Positions 9,246 through 17,875 of a DNA stretch of 42,969 nt are shown piece by piece. Source of the DNA: Bacteroidota bacterium (GTDB lineage: Bacteria; Bacteroidota; Bacteroidia; Bacteroidales; VadinHA17). Positions within the stretch are counted from its first letter, which is position 1; each line of letters starts with the position of its first letter. The position numbers and the translations under genes were made by a program. The notes below the pieces were generated by a model. That model saw only the letters and a program-made list of their open reading frames with translations, was not told the origin of the DNA and ran no database searches. The DNA lies in NCBI GenBank assembly GCA_012729475.1, contig JAAYDB010000145.1, positions 1-42,969 on the forward strand, given 5' to 3'.

Positions 9246-9995
9246 TCAGATAACTTTTGCCTCATTTTTGAGGAGTTCAATAAGCTGAGCAGGATTGTCA
9301 GCATCAATAAATTTACAGGCAGACCGGGGAGCCGGTTTTTCCAGCGAGATGATCTGTGTCAGAGATTCTCCCGCAACGGGCTCCACTACCTTTATGGGTT
9401 TTGTTCTCGCTGTCATTATACCTCTCATTGAAGCAATTCTTGGCTCTTTTGCTATCCCCTTCTGAACTATTATAACAAAGGGGGCCGGTACAGTAACTTT
9501 TTCCCTGCCTCCGTCAATCTCGCGGGTTATTACAGGTATCCCGTTCTCCGGAGTAATACCTGAGACAGCTGATACCGAAGGTATATTCAAAAATTCTGCA
9601 ATCATAGCTCCTACCTCGGAACCATTATGATCACTGGACTCAATCCCGCACATTATAATGTCGAATTGTTCTTTTTTCACAAGCTCTGCAAGTTGGGCAG
9701 CAACAAAATATGCATCTGCAGCCCCGGCATTTACCCTTATAGCATCATCAGCGCCAATAGCCAATGCTTTACGTATAGTGGGCTCTGACGAAACAGGTCC
9801 GACATGCGCTACTGTCACAGATTTAATGCCCGACGAAGGATCATCCTTTAACTCAAGAGCCCGGGTGAGAGATAACTCATCCCACGGATTTATAACCCAT
9901 TGCACTCCGGTTGTATCAATAGAAGAATCACCTTCGGAAAACTTGATCTTGGTTGTTGTATCAGGTACATTGCTAATACATACAAGAATTTTCAT
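9246..9995 (-). CDS. etfB: Electron transfer flavoprotein, beta subunit
   Basis: The small ETF subunit (249 residues), partner of EtfA in a soluble heterodimer. It has the family start MKILVCISNVPDTTTKI, the WVINPWDELSLTRALEL segment, GADDAIRVN, and CGIESSDHNGSEVGAMIAE, which contributes to the nucleotide (AMP or FAD) site. It is the first gene of the minus-strand operon etfB-etfA-Fe-S oxidoreductase-acyl-CoA dehydrogenase. A possible -7 element lies 76 bases upstream. The length is normal and the ATG at 9995 agrees with the conserved N-terminus. Confidence 0.95.
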   Translation of the reverse strand: MKILVCISNVPDTTTKIKFSEGDSSIDTTGVQWVINPWDELSLTRALELKDDPSSGIKSVTVAHVGPVSSEPTIRKALAIGADDAIRVNAGAADAYFVAAQLAELVKKEQFDIIMCGIESSDHNGSEVGAMIAEFLNIPSVSAVSGITPENGIPVITREIDGGREKVTVPAPFVIIVQKGIAKEPRIASMRGIMTARTKPIKVVEPVAGESLTQIISLEKPAPRSACKFIDADNPAQLIELLKNEAKVI

Positions 9996-10070
9996 CTGAA
10001 TCGGATTTTTAGTTAAAATGATAAATGTATAATAAATACTGATTCATCAGTCATTTTTACTATGAGGCGG

Positions 10071-10078
10071 CAAATATA
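10071..10078 (-). promoter_or_regulatory. Candidate -7 element of the etf operon
   Basis: CAAATATA on the plus strand reads TATATTTG on the minus strand, a full match to TAnnTTTG. It would give a 5' UTR of roughly 70 bases before etfB. A -33 TTTG at the usual distance is missing. Confidence 0.4.
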
Positions 10079-10353
10079 ATAATTATACAACATAATATCA
10101 GTACCTTTTTTGGTATTTTTTACCTTGTTCGAAAGTTTTTGATGCCTTATAATATTGATATATATTTATTTACACGACTTATCAACAACCCTTTCCGGAA
10201 GTAGTCGAAAGAATTTCCAATAATAAAAAATATACCGGAATAATAATCACAATACGGCCAAATATGTACAGGTCAAACACAAATGCAACATTACCGGCTA
10301 CCGGAATAATTCTGATACTAAGAACAGTAAAGCTTCGTTTTATAAAAATCTGC

Positions 10354-10361
10354 TATATTTG
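10354..10361 (+). promoter_or_regulatory. Candidate -7 element for porQ
   Basis: TATATTTG matches TAnnTTTG, but it lies only 11 bases before the porQ ATG, so the transcript would be almost leaderless. No good -33 element is seen. Confidence 0.3.
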
Positions 10362-10372
10362 GTTATCCTGTC

Positions 10373-11404
10373 ATGTTAAGGAAAATTCAATATATAATTC
10401 TTTTATCTCTTGTTTTGGGAACACTGAATGCTCAGACAGGCGGTGATAATACTTATGAGTTCCTGAATCTTACCCATTCCGGGTTTATTGCTTCGCTTGG
10501 AGGAACTAATGTTTCTATTTACAATGACAATCCGAATCTTACATATGATAACCCCGCCCTCTTAAACCGGTCCATGGGGAAAAGCCTTGCATTGAATTAT
10601 GTGAATTATTTTGCAGACATCAATTATGGCTGTGCGCTGTATTCAGGATCATATTCATCTGCAGGCAATTTTTCAGGAGGCCTGATCTACCTTAATTACG
10701 GATCATTTACCGAAGCCGACGCTGCAGGGATCATAACAGGGTCTTTCAGGGCTTCGGAATATGCCCTTCTGCTCTCTTATTCCAGAGAAATAAATTCATC
10801 TTTTTCGGCAGGGATAGCCTTCAAACCAATTTTATCCCATCTGGAAAAATATACATCATTGGGATTTGCTTTTGACATAGGCGCTTCATATCATAATCAA
10901 TCAGACCTTTTTTCAGCAGGTATTGTACTAAAAAACGTCGGACTCCAGCTTATAACATACACAGGAGGAAACAGACAAAAGCTGCCCTTCGAAATACTTG
11001 CAGGCTTGTCACAGAAACTGCCACATGCACCCCTCAGATTCTCCCTTACACTAAACCATCTGGAGAAATATGACCTGACTTCGGATTATGAGGACTCAGA
11101 TCCCGGAAATAATTATTTCCAGTCATCTGCCTTTCTTGAAAACATGCTGAGGCATGTAACTGTATCCGCAGAGCTTATCCCCTATAAAAACATATATATT
11201 AGTGCAGGATATAATTACAGGAGAAGAAAAGAACTTCAGGTTGAGTCAAAAATATCTACTGTGGGTTTATCCTGGGGGTTCGGTGTCAATACTACTATCC
11301 TGAATCTCGAATTTGGAAGAGCGACATATCATCTTGCAGGAGCCTCAACACATATTTCCCTTACCATAAAACCTGATCAGTTATACAGCCGGTTTAAAAA
11401 ATGA
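10373..11404 (+). CDS. porQ: Type IX secretion system protein PorQ
   Basis: A 343-residue outer-membrane beta-barrel protein of the PorP/PorV-like family. PorQ is known as an accessory of the type IX secretion system, shuttling between the attachment complex and substrates at the surface. The signal peptide covers about residues 1-21, ending LNAQ. The mature start, GGDNTYEFLNLTHSG, followed by SLGGTNVSI and the NPNLTYDNPALLN segment, is characteristic of PorQ. Alternating polar and hydrophobic strands run to the end. It precedes cmk by 109 bases on the same strand, a linkage I know from other Bacteroidota. No protein in this window shows an obvious T9SS C-terminal signal. Confidence 0.88.
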   Translation: MLRKIQYIILLSLVLGTLNAQTGGDNTYEFLNLTHSGFIASLGGTNVSIYNDNPNLTYDNPALLNRSMGKSLALNYVNYFADINYGCALYSGSYSSAGNFSGGLIYLNYGSFTEADAAGIITGSFRASEYALLLSYSREINSSFSAGIAFKPILSHLEKYTSLGFAFDIGASYHNQSDLFSAGIVLKNVGLQLITYTGGNRQKLPFEILAGLSQKLPHAPLRFSLTLNHLEKYDLTSDYEDSDPGNNYFQSSAFLENMLRHVTVSAELIPYKNIYISAGYNYRRRKELQVESKISTVGLSWGFGVNTTILNLEFGRATYHLAGASTHISLTIKPDQLYSRFKK

Positions 11405-11513
11405 AGGTTTTGTAAATCCATCTGGAATCCGTATTTTTATTTCACCTAACACCATTCAGGACAAAACACATAGTATTTGTAATCAATGAATTATATAACT
11501 AATTAAGTCATCC

Positions 11514-12209
11514 ATGGCAAAAAAGATAGTCATTGCGATAGACGGATACTCGTCATGCGGAAAGAGTACTTTTGCGAAAACCATTGCAAAGGAACTCGGT
11601 TATATTTATATCGACAGTGGAGCCATGTACCGGGCAGTAACCCTCTATAGTATGAGAAAGGGTTATATTTTAAACGGTATACCCGATGATAACAGAATAA
11701 CAGGTGCATTGGACAGGATAAATATCGAATTCCTATATAATCCAGTTTCCGGAGAGTTTGAAACACATCTGAATTCTGAAAATGTTGAAAGAGAAATAAG
11801 AAGTATTGATGTTTCATCATACGTAAGTCCTGTAAGCACTATCCCCCAGGTACGCACGAAACTTGTTGCATTGCAAAGACAGATTGGTCTGTCCAAAGGT
11901 ATTGTGATGGACGGAAGGGATATTGGAACAGTTGTCTTTCCTGAAGCTGAACTGAAGATATTTATGACTGCATCTGTTGATATACGTGCTAAAAGAAGAT
12001 ACGATGAACTGACAGGGAAAGGTATTGTCGTCGATTTTGAAGATGTAAGACAGAATATAATAGCACGTGACATAACCGATGAGAACCGCGATATCAGTCC
12101 CCTGAGAAGAGCTGATGATGCCATCATCCTGGACAATAGCCGTATGACAGTTGAACAGCAAATGGAATGGGTTCGGGGGATAATTGAAAAAAAGATTAAT
12201 GAAAGTTGA
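11514..12209 (+). CDS. cmk: Cytidylate kinase
   Basis: Phosphorylates CMP and dCMP with ATP (231 residues, normal length). The P-loop GYSSCGKST is at residues 11-19. YIDSGAMYRAVT (substrate-binding DSGAMYR) follows, then MDGRDIGTVVFP and the lid/CMP region with RAKRRYDEL and ENRDISPLRRADDAI. The ATG at 11514 gives the usual MAKKIVIAIDG start. Its stop codon overlaps the start of ispH by 11 bases, so the two are translationally linked. Segments and order agree with bacterial Cmk rather than adenylate kinase. Confidence 0.96.
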   Translation: MAKKIVIAIDGYSSCGKSTFAKTIAKELGYIYIDSGAMYRAVTLYSMRKGYILNGIPDDNRITGALDRINIEFLYNPVSGEFETHLNSENVEREIRSIDVSSYVSPVSTIPQVRTKLVALQRQIGLSKGIVMDGRDIGTVVFPEAELKIFMTASVDIRAKRRYDELTGKGIVVDFEDVRQNIIARDITDENRDISPLRRADDAIILDNSRMTVEQQMEWVRGIIEKKINES

Positions 12210-13074
12210 AACAGACAAAAGATCCGGTTTTTGTTTCGGAGTGATGAACGCCGTTGAAATAGCTGAAAAAGAACTTCTTAACGGGGAAAAAATCTATTCG
12301 CTTGGATCGATAGTGCATAATGACAAAGAATTGGAGCGGCTGACAAAGCTCGGACTAGTTACTATTGGTCATAAAGAATTCAGAAAACTAAAAAACGTCA
12401 GCGTTCTGATAAGAGCTCATGGTGAACCTCCGGAAACATATCTTACTGCAGAAAAAAACAATATCCGCATAATAGAGGCAACCTGCCCAATTGTTAAGAA
12501 ACTTCAATCAAAAATCAGGAATGCATGGCTGAAAGCCCGTGAATATAACGGACAGGTAGTTATTTTCGGGAAAACCGGACATGCAGAGGTTATTGGCCTC
12601 ATGGGTCAGATACAAAATGAAGGTATTCTCGTTTTGGATACCGGAGACATCAGTAAAATTGATGTTACCAGACCTGTGTGGCTCTTCTCACAGACCACCA
12701 TGAATACTGAGAAATATGATATGTTCATCAAAAGTCTCGGGATGGAAATGAAGAAGAAAGGAATATGTGATCCTGACAGCTGTCTCCATGTACACAACAC
12801 TATATGCAGACAGGTATCTGACAGAGAACCTTCCCTGAGAAAATTTGCCGCCAGGCATGATATAATAATTTTTGTAAGCGGAAAAGATAGTTCAAATGGG
12901 AGGATGTTATTTTCTATCGCCCGGGAGATCAATCCTTCAACCTATTTTATCTCTTCTGCTGAAGAAATAGATAAAGCATGGTTCCGGGGAAAAAAGAGTG
13001 CAGGTATCAGCGGCGCCACATCAACACCCGGATGGCTTATTGAAAAAGTATATAATGTTGTATCCAATATATGA
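12199..13074 (+). CDS. ispH: 4-hydroxy-3-methylbut-2-enyl diphosphate reductase (IspH)
   Basis: The last enzyme of the MEP isoprenoid pathway, converting HMBPP to IPP and DMAPP with a 4Fe-4S cluster. The three cluster cysteines are C12 (GFCFGV), C96 (EATCPIV) and C203 (NTICRQV). The substrate residues are also present: H40 and H74, H128 and E130 in TGHAEV, the SQTT segment, and SSN at 231-233. An upstream in-frame TTG (12184) is possible, but ATG at 12199 matches the family N-terminus and overlaps cmk by 11 bases. The protein is 291 residues long and complete. Isoprenoids made here feed quinones and undecaprenyl phosphate. Confidence 0.95.
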   Translation: MKVETDKRSGFCFGVMNAVEIAEKELLNGEKIYSLGSIVHNDKELERLTKLGLVTIGHKEFRKLKNVSVLIRAHGEPPETYLTAEKNNIRIIEATCPIVKKLQSKIRNAWLKAREYNGQVVIFGKTGHAEVIGLMGQIQNEGILVLDTGDISKIDVTRPVWLFSQTTMNTEKYDMFIKSLGMEMKKKGICDPDSCLHVHNTICRQVSDREPSLRKFAARHDIIIFVSGKDSSNGRMLFSIAREINPSTYFISSAEEIDKAWFRGKKSAGISGATSTPGWLIEKVYNVVSNI

Positions 13075-13092
13075 AAAGACAAAATCCCTAAC

Positions 13093-13122
13093 TTTGTGTT
13101 TATAAGAAATATATTACCTTTG
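13093..13122 (+). promoter_or_regulatory. Bacteroidota-type promoter of pfkA
   Basis: TTTG (13093-13096) and TACCTTTG (13115-13122) are separated by 18 bases, close to the Bacteroidota consensus TTTG-N19-TAnnTTTG. The expected start of transcription near 13129 leaves about 10 bases before the pfkA ATG. It is one of the two best promoters in the window. Confidence 0.8.
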
Positions 13123-13138
13123 TGCGCTAATTTTTTTA

Positions 13139-14128
13139 ATGGAAAAGATGGGAAGAAAAAAGAAAATCGGAGTATTGACATCCGGAGGGGATGCTCCAGG
13201 GATGAATGCTGCTATCAGGGGGGTGACGCGTACAGCTATTTATAACGGACTTGAAGTAGTAGGAATCCGTCAGGGCTATCAGGGTCTGATAACCTCAGAT
13301 TTCATTAATCTGGAATCAAGCAGTGTGAGTGATATTATCCAGAGAGGCGGTACGATACTGAAGACTGCCCGGTGTGAAGAGTTCAGGACTCCTGAGGGGA
13401 GAGCAAAAGCTTTCAATAATCTTAAGCAGGCTCAGATAGACGGAGTAGTGGTTATCGGCGGCGATGGTTCCTTCACCGGAGCCAGAATCTTCAACGAAGA
13501 ATATGATCTGCCTTTTGTAGGCATACCCGGCACCATCGACAACGACATTTATGGCACTGATTATACAATTGGTTATGATACAGCACTGAATACTGTTGTG
13601 CAGGCGGTTGATAAGATAAGGGATACAGCCAGTGCCCATAACAGGATGTTCTTTGTAGAGGTAATGGGTGCTGAAGCTGGATTTATTGCACTTTATAGTG
13701 GTATTGCCACTGGTGCTGAGGCTATTATCATCCCTGAAACAAGGGGGGAAGCCCGTGACCTAAAAGCTTTTATCGAATCAGGAAATATCAGAAAGAAATC
13801 CAGTAATCTTATTATTGTCGCCGAAGGTGATGAAGAGGGTGGAGCTTTTGCCATTGCAGAAAAAGTTAAATGTGATTTCACTAATTGTGATATAAGAGTT
13901 TCTGTTCTAGGTCATCTTCAAAGGGGAGGCTCTCCTACAGCTACCGACAGGGTTAATGCCAGCAGGCTGGGACATGCTGCTGTAGAAGCTCTGCTGGATG
14001 ATCAGAAAAGCGTTATGGTGGGTATTGCCAATGACGAAATAGTACTGGTGCCTTTCCGTAAAGCAATAAAACTTCACAAAGATGTCGACCGCAACCTTGT
14101 GGAACTTGCAAAAATTTTATCTCTATAA
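13139..14128 (+). CDS. pfkA: ATP-dependent 6-phosphofructokinase
   Basis: Phosphorylates fructose-6-phosphate in glycolysis (329 residues). Seen in order: TSGGDAPGMNAAIRG (ATP site), GGDGS at 107-111, PGTIDND at 130-136 with the catalytic Asp134, and GHLQRGGSPTATDR (substrate and subunit contacts). The glycines in GGDGS and PGTIDND indicate ATP as donor; pyrophosphate-dependent enzymes usually have GGDD and PKTIDND. It has its own strong promoter at 13093-13122 although it follows ispH on the same strand. A DUF362 protein starts 9 bases after its stop codon, probably in the same transcript. Confidence 0.96.
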   Translation: MEKMGRKKKIGVLTSGGDAPGMNAAIRGVTRTAIYNGLEVVGIRQGYQGLITSDFINLESSSVSDIIQRGGTILKTARCEEFRTPEGRAKAFNNLKQAQIDGVVVIGGDGSFTGARIFNEEYDLPFVGIPGTIDNDIYGTDYTIGYDTALNTVVQAVDKIRDTASAHNRMFFVEVMGAEAGFIALYSGIATGAEAIIIPETRGEARDLKAFIESGNIRKKSSNLIIVAEGDEEGGAFAIAEKVKCDFTNCDIRVSVLGHLQRGGSPTATDRVNASRLGHAAVEALLDDQKSVMVGIANDEIVLVPFRKAIKLHKDVDRNLVELAKILSL

Positions 14129-14136
14129 TAAATATT

Positions 14137-15255
14137 ATGACTTCATCCAAAGTATGGTTTACTGATTTAAGAGTCAATCCTTCTCAGAATCTGTTGAAGA
14201 AACTTGAGAATCTTGTTATAAGAGCTGGAATAAATAACATTGATTTTTCCAGGAAACTGGTTGCTCTGAAGATCCATTTCGGAGAACCTGGCAACCTGGC
14301 CTATCTTCGTCCCAATTATGCAGCACAGATTGTCAGGATGCTGAAAGCAAAAGATGCAATACCTTTCCTGACTGATGCTAACACTCTCTATTATGGGAGA
14401 AGGGCAAACGGTCCTTCTCATCTTGAGGCAGCTTACGAGAACGGATATAATCCCATTGCCACCGGGTGCCCGGTAGTAATTGCCGATGGTATTAAAGGTA
14501 CCGATTACCGGGAAATAAAACTCGATATGGAATATTCCGCAAGTGCAAAAATAGGTACTGCCATCACTGAAGCTGATGTTATCATATCTCTTACACACTT
14601 CAAAGGTCATGAGATGACGGGCTTCGGGGGTGCTTTGAAAAACCTGGGAATGGGTTGTGCTTCCGTCGGAGGAAAATTATTTCTCCACTCCGGATCATCA
14701 CCGGTGATTGACGAAAAAGCATGTACCGGATGCCGTATTTGTGAAAAAAACTGTGCTCATGATGCCGTGCATGTAGGAGAAGATAAAATTGCCCGTATCG
14801 ATTATTCAATATGTGTCGGTTGTGGACAGTGTGTTGCCGTTTGTCAGTATGATGCCGCACGTGTTGTCTTTCAGAAGTCATCGTCTATAGTATGCAAAAG
14901 AATAGCTGAATACACCTATGCTGTTGTTAAAGACAAACCTTGTTTTCATATCAGCTTCATTATGGATGTTTCACCTATGTGTGATTGCTGGCCCTTTAAT
15001 GATTATCCGCTCGTACCTGATATTGGAATAGCAGCATCTTTCGATCCTGTAGCTCTTGATATGGCCTGTGCCGATCTTGTCAGTGCTGCTCCTGCCCTGC
15101 CGGGAAGTAAGATATGCCATGATCATAAAAAAGGTGACCTGAGAGGAGAAGACAAATTCCGGCTCGCCCATCCCGATGTCTTTTGGAAAGAAGGATTGGA
15201 ACATGCTGAAAAAATAGGACTGGGAAATACCAGATACGAACTGATAACCATTTGA
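14137..15255 (+). CDS. DUF362 protein with 2[4Fe-4S] ferredoxin domain
   Basis: A 372-residue protein of unknown precise role. Residues 1-190 and 240-372 belong to DUF362, with GEPGNLAYLRPNY, LTDANTLYYGRRANG, SLTHFKGHEMTGFGGALKN and DPVALDMACADL. Inserted between them are two 4Fe-4S motifs: C196-x2-C199-x2-C202-x3-C206 and C226-x2-C229-x2-C232-x3-C236. It has no signal peptide and is probably a cytoplasmic redox protein. It starts 9 bases after pfkA, probably in the same transcript. The family occurs in many anaerobes, but I know of no proven reaction, so I assign only a redox role. Confidence 0.85.
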   Translation: MTSSKVWFTDLRVNPSQNLLKKLENLVIRAGINNIDFSRKLVALKIHFGEPGNLAYLRPNYAAQIVRMLKAKDAIPFLTDANTLYYGRRANGPSHLEAAYENGYNPIATGCPVVIADGIKGTDYREIKLDMEYSASAKIGTAITEADVIISLTHFKGHEMTGFGGALKNLGMGCASVGGKLFLHSGSSPVIDEKACTGCRICEKNCAHDAVHVGEDKIARIDYSICVGCGQCVAVCQYDAARVVFQKSSSIVCKRIAEYTYAVVKDKPCFHISFIMDVSPMCDCWPFNDYPLVPDIGIAASFDPVALDMACADLVSAAPALPGSKICHDHKKGDLRGEDKFRLAHPDVFWKEGLEHAEKIGLGNTRYELITI

Positions 15256-15319
15256 ATTATAATACACCTTGCCCTTTCATCCTTCACTGAGAGTTGTGGT
15301 TAAGGCTCCACATACATGA

Positions 15320-15487
15320 ATAAAAGATTATTGTTGTTCCGGAAACCACAGGTTTATTGACATGTATATTGAAGTACCGGAAGATATGTCAGCAGGCAAT
15401 ACCCACGATTATTTCAACATGATTGAAAGAAAGTTGACACAGTCGTACGATAATCTGACTGTGACAATCCATGTGGAACCGTTATAA
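15320..15487 (+). pseudogene. C-terminal remnant of a CDF-family cation-efflux protein
   Basis: One reading frame is open from 15320 to the stop at 15485-15487. Its translation includes SGNHRFIDMYIEVPEDMS, a histidine in THDYFNMIE, and ends LTVTIHVEPL. This is the pattern of the C-terminal cytoplasmic domain of cation diffusion facilitators (RFIDxxIEVP, AHxxxxxIE, VTIHVEP). A stop codon lies just upstream (15317-15319) and the membrane part is absent, so about 55 residues remain. A short ATG ORF (15362-15487, 41 residues) lies within it. It sits 7 bases before the 3' end of the opposing serpin gene. The assignment rests on motif recall, not a search. Confidence 0.55.
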
Positions 15488-15494
15488 ATTATCT

Positions 15495-16745
15495 TCAGCC
15501 GACAGTGGGATCACCTACGCGTCCCAGAAATACTATTGTTCCCGTTGAAGTCTCACGTATGAAGTACAGGAAAGGACGATTCAGATTCATTTCATTAACA
15601 GGAGTTACCGATGTTAAGCAAACTTCAACCACTGTTGCTGCTGCAGCTTCTGTTCCCTCTTCATCGGTCTCAATAAAGGTCTCATGAAGCACCCTGGTCA
15701 CCATGAGAGACTGATCACTGATATTACTGAAATCTGCCAAATCAGAAAAGATTATTCCCATACCAAGATTGGTAAGATCAGCATTAAGAAGCCTCTTATA
15801 CCTGTATTTGAACTTTGGCATGGTAACATTTACCTCTTTAGGTCCAACCGAAAGGTCATCCATCCATTGTTGCCACAGATCGGGAGTTAAGGCAGCAGCC
15901 AGTTCTCCTGTGGAAATAGTTTCTGCAGGCAAAGCAATTACCATGGAATAATTACCTTGTCCGTAGGGTAACTCAATGATGCTGGCTTCAGGAGTTTCGA
16001 TATAACAAAAATTCTCCTTCTGGTGCATCATTGGTACATTTTTCAGATTTGAAGGTGTAACATAAAAATCCTCATTATACGTTTCTGATTTGTCAAACTG
16101 GTGTCTCCATTTCCCGTTGAAATATATTGCGTTTATTAAAAGCATGGCCAGATCGGGATCCAGTTGATCAAGCATATCCGTAATCTTATCATGCGTTTTC
16201 TCAGCTATCCAGTTATTTACCCTATCAACAGCATTTGGATCGCTTACATCAATATCGCGTGCTTCAGCTTTGTACCATGTCTGTAGTGCAGTGATAAAAG
16301 GCTGTTTGACAATAAGCCTTTTTTCGATCCATACTGAGTTGGCAATTTCCATGATAACCCGTTTATCAACAGGTACCATTTCAGTCATCAGCTTAAGATA
16401 TGTCTCATTTATTTCACTGAGTGTTTTATCATCCATCCTCAGGGCCGCCCTGACAGAATTAAATGTCTCTCCCGATGCTCCGTTTAAAAGCATTGACAGG
16501 GCACTCGTAACACTGTATGGTGAGATCATTATGTTTTCAGTACCTTTTGCCTCAACTAAAAGAGGTCTGAAAAGATCAAAAGCAAATTCATTAGCTGCCC
16601 TGATCACTTCTTTCTGGTAGGGTTCGGTATTTATTGGTACCGGATCTCCGGGAAGCTCATCAGCCTTTTGTTTTTCACATGAAAGAGATAGCAAAAGTAA
16701 ACTGATTACAGATAAGACCACTAAAATCCTGATTGAGTTTTTCAT
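15495..16745 (-). CDS. Serpin-family lipoprotein, likely protease inhibitor
   Basis: A 416-residue serpin. The N-terminus is a lipoprotein signal with C23 as likely lipid anchor (LSLSC). Family motifs: NIMISPYSVTSALSMLLNGA, LLINAIYFNGKW, and the C-terminal NRPFLYFIRETSTGTIVFLGRV. The hinge GTEAAAATVV (364-373) has the small residues needed for loop insertion, so it should be inhibitory. The reactive loop continues EVCLTSVTP; the P1 residue is probably Thr or Leu, which would suit elastase- or subtilisin-like targets rather than trypsin. It lies downstream of the NEW3/ABC cluster on the same strand with a 68-base gap. It may protect the cell surface from its own or other proteases. Confidence 0.92.
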   Translation of the reverse strand: MKNSIRILVVLSVISLLLLSLSCEKQKADELPGDPVPINTEPYQKEVIRAANEFAFDLFRPLLVEAKGTENIMISPYSVTSALSMLLNGASGETFNSVRAALRMDDKTLSEINETYLKLMTEMVPVDKRVIMEIANSVWIEKRLIVKQPFITALQTWYKAEARDIDVSDPNAVDRVNNWIAEKTHDKITDMLDQLDPDLAMLLINAIYFNGKWRHQFDKSETYNEDFYVTPSNLKNVPMMHQKENFCYIETPEASIIELPYGQGNYSMVIALPAETISTGELAAALTPDLWQQWMDDLSVGPKEVNVTMPKFKYRYKRLLNADLTNLGMGIIFSDLADFSNISDQSLMVTRVLHETFIETDEEGTEAAAATVVEVCLTSVTPVNEMNLNRPFLYFIRETSTGTIVFLGRVGDPTVG

Positions 16746-16813
16746 AACGATTGGGTTTAAGACAGGAATAATAACACAAAAACTGTACCAATCAGTTATT
16801 TAATCAACACACT

Positions 16814-17875
16814 TTATCCTGATCTAATCTCTCTTTTCATAAAGGAGATATACGAAAGAACAAAACAAAGTATTGAGGCAGCAACAAGGCCGGTTATCTG
16901 GGGCCATACTATCAGAAGGCTTTGTCCGAGAGGTAATGCTGAGGGAAGAGTGCCGTACATCTTCTCCGCAGTCAGAGGTCCCAGTGTTCTTATAGTAGGG
17001 ACAAGAAGAGTAGTTGTGGCATCGCTGAACATCTCGCTGGGCAATATCTTCTGCATCCCGAAAACCAACTGCTGATACTTCATAACCTGCTGGCGTGATG
17101 CCATTTCAGAGGGAGCTGCCGCCTTGGCTACAACACTTACAAATATACTGTAAAATACTGTAAGGAAAAGCCAGACAGCTATTCCTGAAAGAGCCGATGT
17201 AGCTGGTTGTCTGAATTTAACAGAGAAAAATATTGAAAGATTCAGCCAGAATGATACATACAGGATAGTAAGAATGATAAAACAGATAACTCTTAAAAAT
17301 TCTTCCGGAGTGGGTGGAATACCAATAGCAATGATTCCCATGCCCATTACGATAAATCCAAGAAGGAAAAACATCACACTCAAAACGGCCAGGGCAGAAA
17401 CAAATTTTGCATTTATTATACTGTCACGATGGATGGGGTGCGACATTACCCTGCTAAGGGTATTCTTATTTTCCTCTGTGTTTATTGCATCAAAGCCCAT
17501 ACTTATTCCCAGCAAAGGACCAAGGAAACTCACAAAGACGAAAAAAGAGGGCAGTGTGCCGTCAGTGGCAGTAAACAGTCTGAGAAAGAAGAAGGACTCA
17601 TCGCCCTGGCTTGCCTTTATGGCATCACTGAATCCCTGAAGAGCACTCAGAACTGATCCGAGACATGTCAGGATTATTATGGAAAATAAGATGATGAACC
17701 GCCAGCTTCTGATATGATCCGACACTTCTTTCTTTACCATCACCATAAAAGCACCGGGAGCGACGCGGCTCACTTTTTGCCTTTCCGGCTCTCTTTCAAT
17801 ATCTGGCAATATTCTCTTATTAAAAATTGTTGTCAGCCTTTTCATCCTGTTTGAGATATCAGTTACTGTTTCCAT
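16814..17875 (-). CDS. ABC-2 type transporter, permease subunit
   Basis: The membrane part of an exporter, with about six helices: one near residue 60, then five grouped between 110 and 350. The GMGIIAIGIPPTPEEFLRVICFIIL segment and the long loop after the first helix are typical of ABC-2 permeases with an intracellular N-terminal segment. An in-frame TTG at 17884 exists, but ATG at 17875 is preferred; it overlaps the ATP-binding gene by 17 bases, so translation is probably coupled. The substrate is not known. The upstream NEW3-domain protein should be the third component. Confidence 0.85.
   Translation of the reverse strand: METVTDISNRMKRLTTIFNKRILPDIEREPERQKVSRVAPGAFMVMVKKEVSDHIRSWRFIILFSIIILTCLGSVLSALQGFSDAIKASQGDESFFFLRLFTATDGTLPSFFVFVSFLGPLLGISMGFDAINTEENKNTLSRVMSHPIHRDSIINAKFVSALAVLSVMFFLLGFIVMGMGIIAIGIPPTPEEFLRVICFIILTILYVSFWLNLSIFFSVKFRQPATSALSGIAVWLFLTVFYSIFVSVVAKAAAPSEMASRQQVMKYQQLVFGMQKILPSEMFSDATTTLLVPTIRTLGPLTAEKMYGTLPSALPLGQSLLIVWPQITGLVAASILCFVLSYISFMKREIRSG

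Larger units (their letters stand above)
9996..10372. other. Divergent intergenic region between etfB and porQ
   Basis: This AT-rich 377-base region holds candidate -7 elements for both directions (10071-10078 minus, 10354-10361 plus). A short repeat, ACCTTTTTTGGTA next to GGTATTTTTTACC (near 10111-10133), could be a binding site, but nothing else supports that. No coding region is apparent. Confidence 0.5.

Noticed and set aside
10178-10190. TTATCAACA resembling a DnaA box
   Set aside because: It is one mismatch from consensus and stands alone, without other boxes or an origin context.
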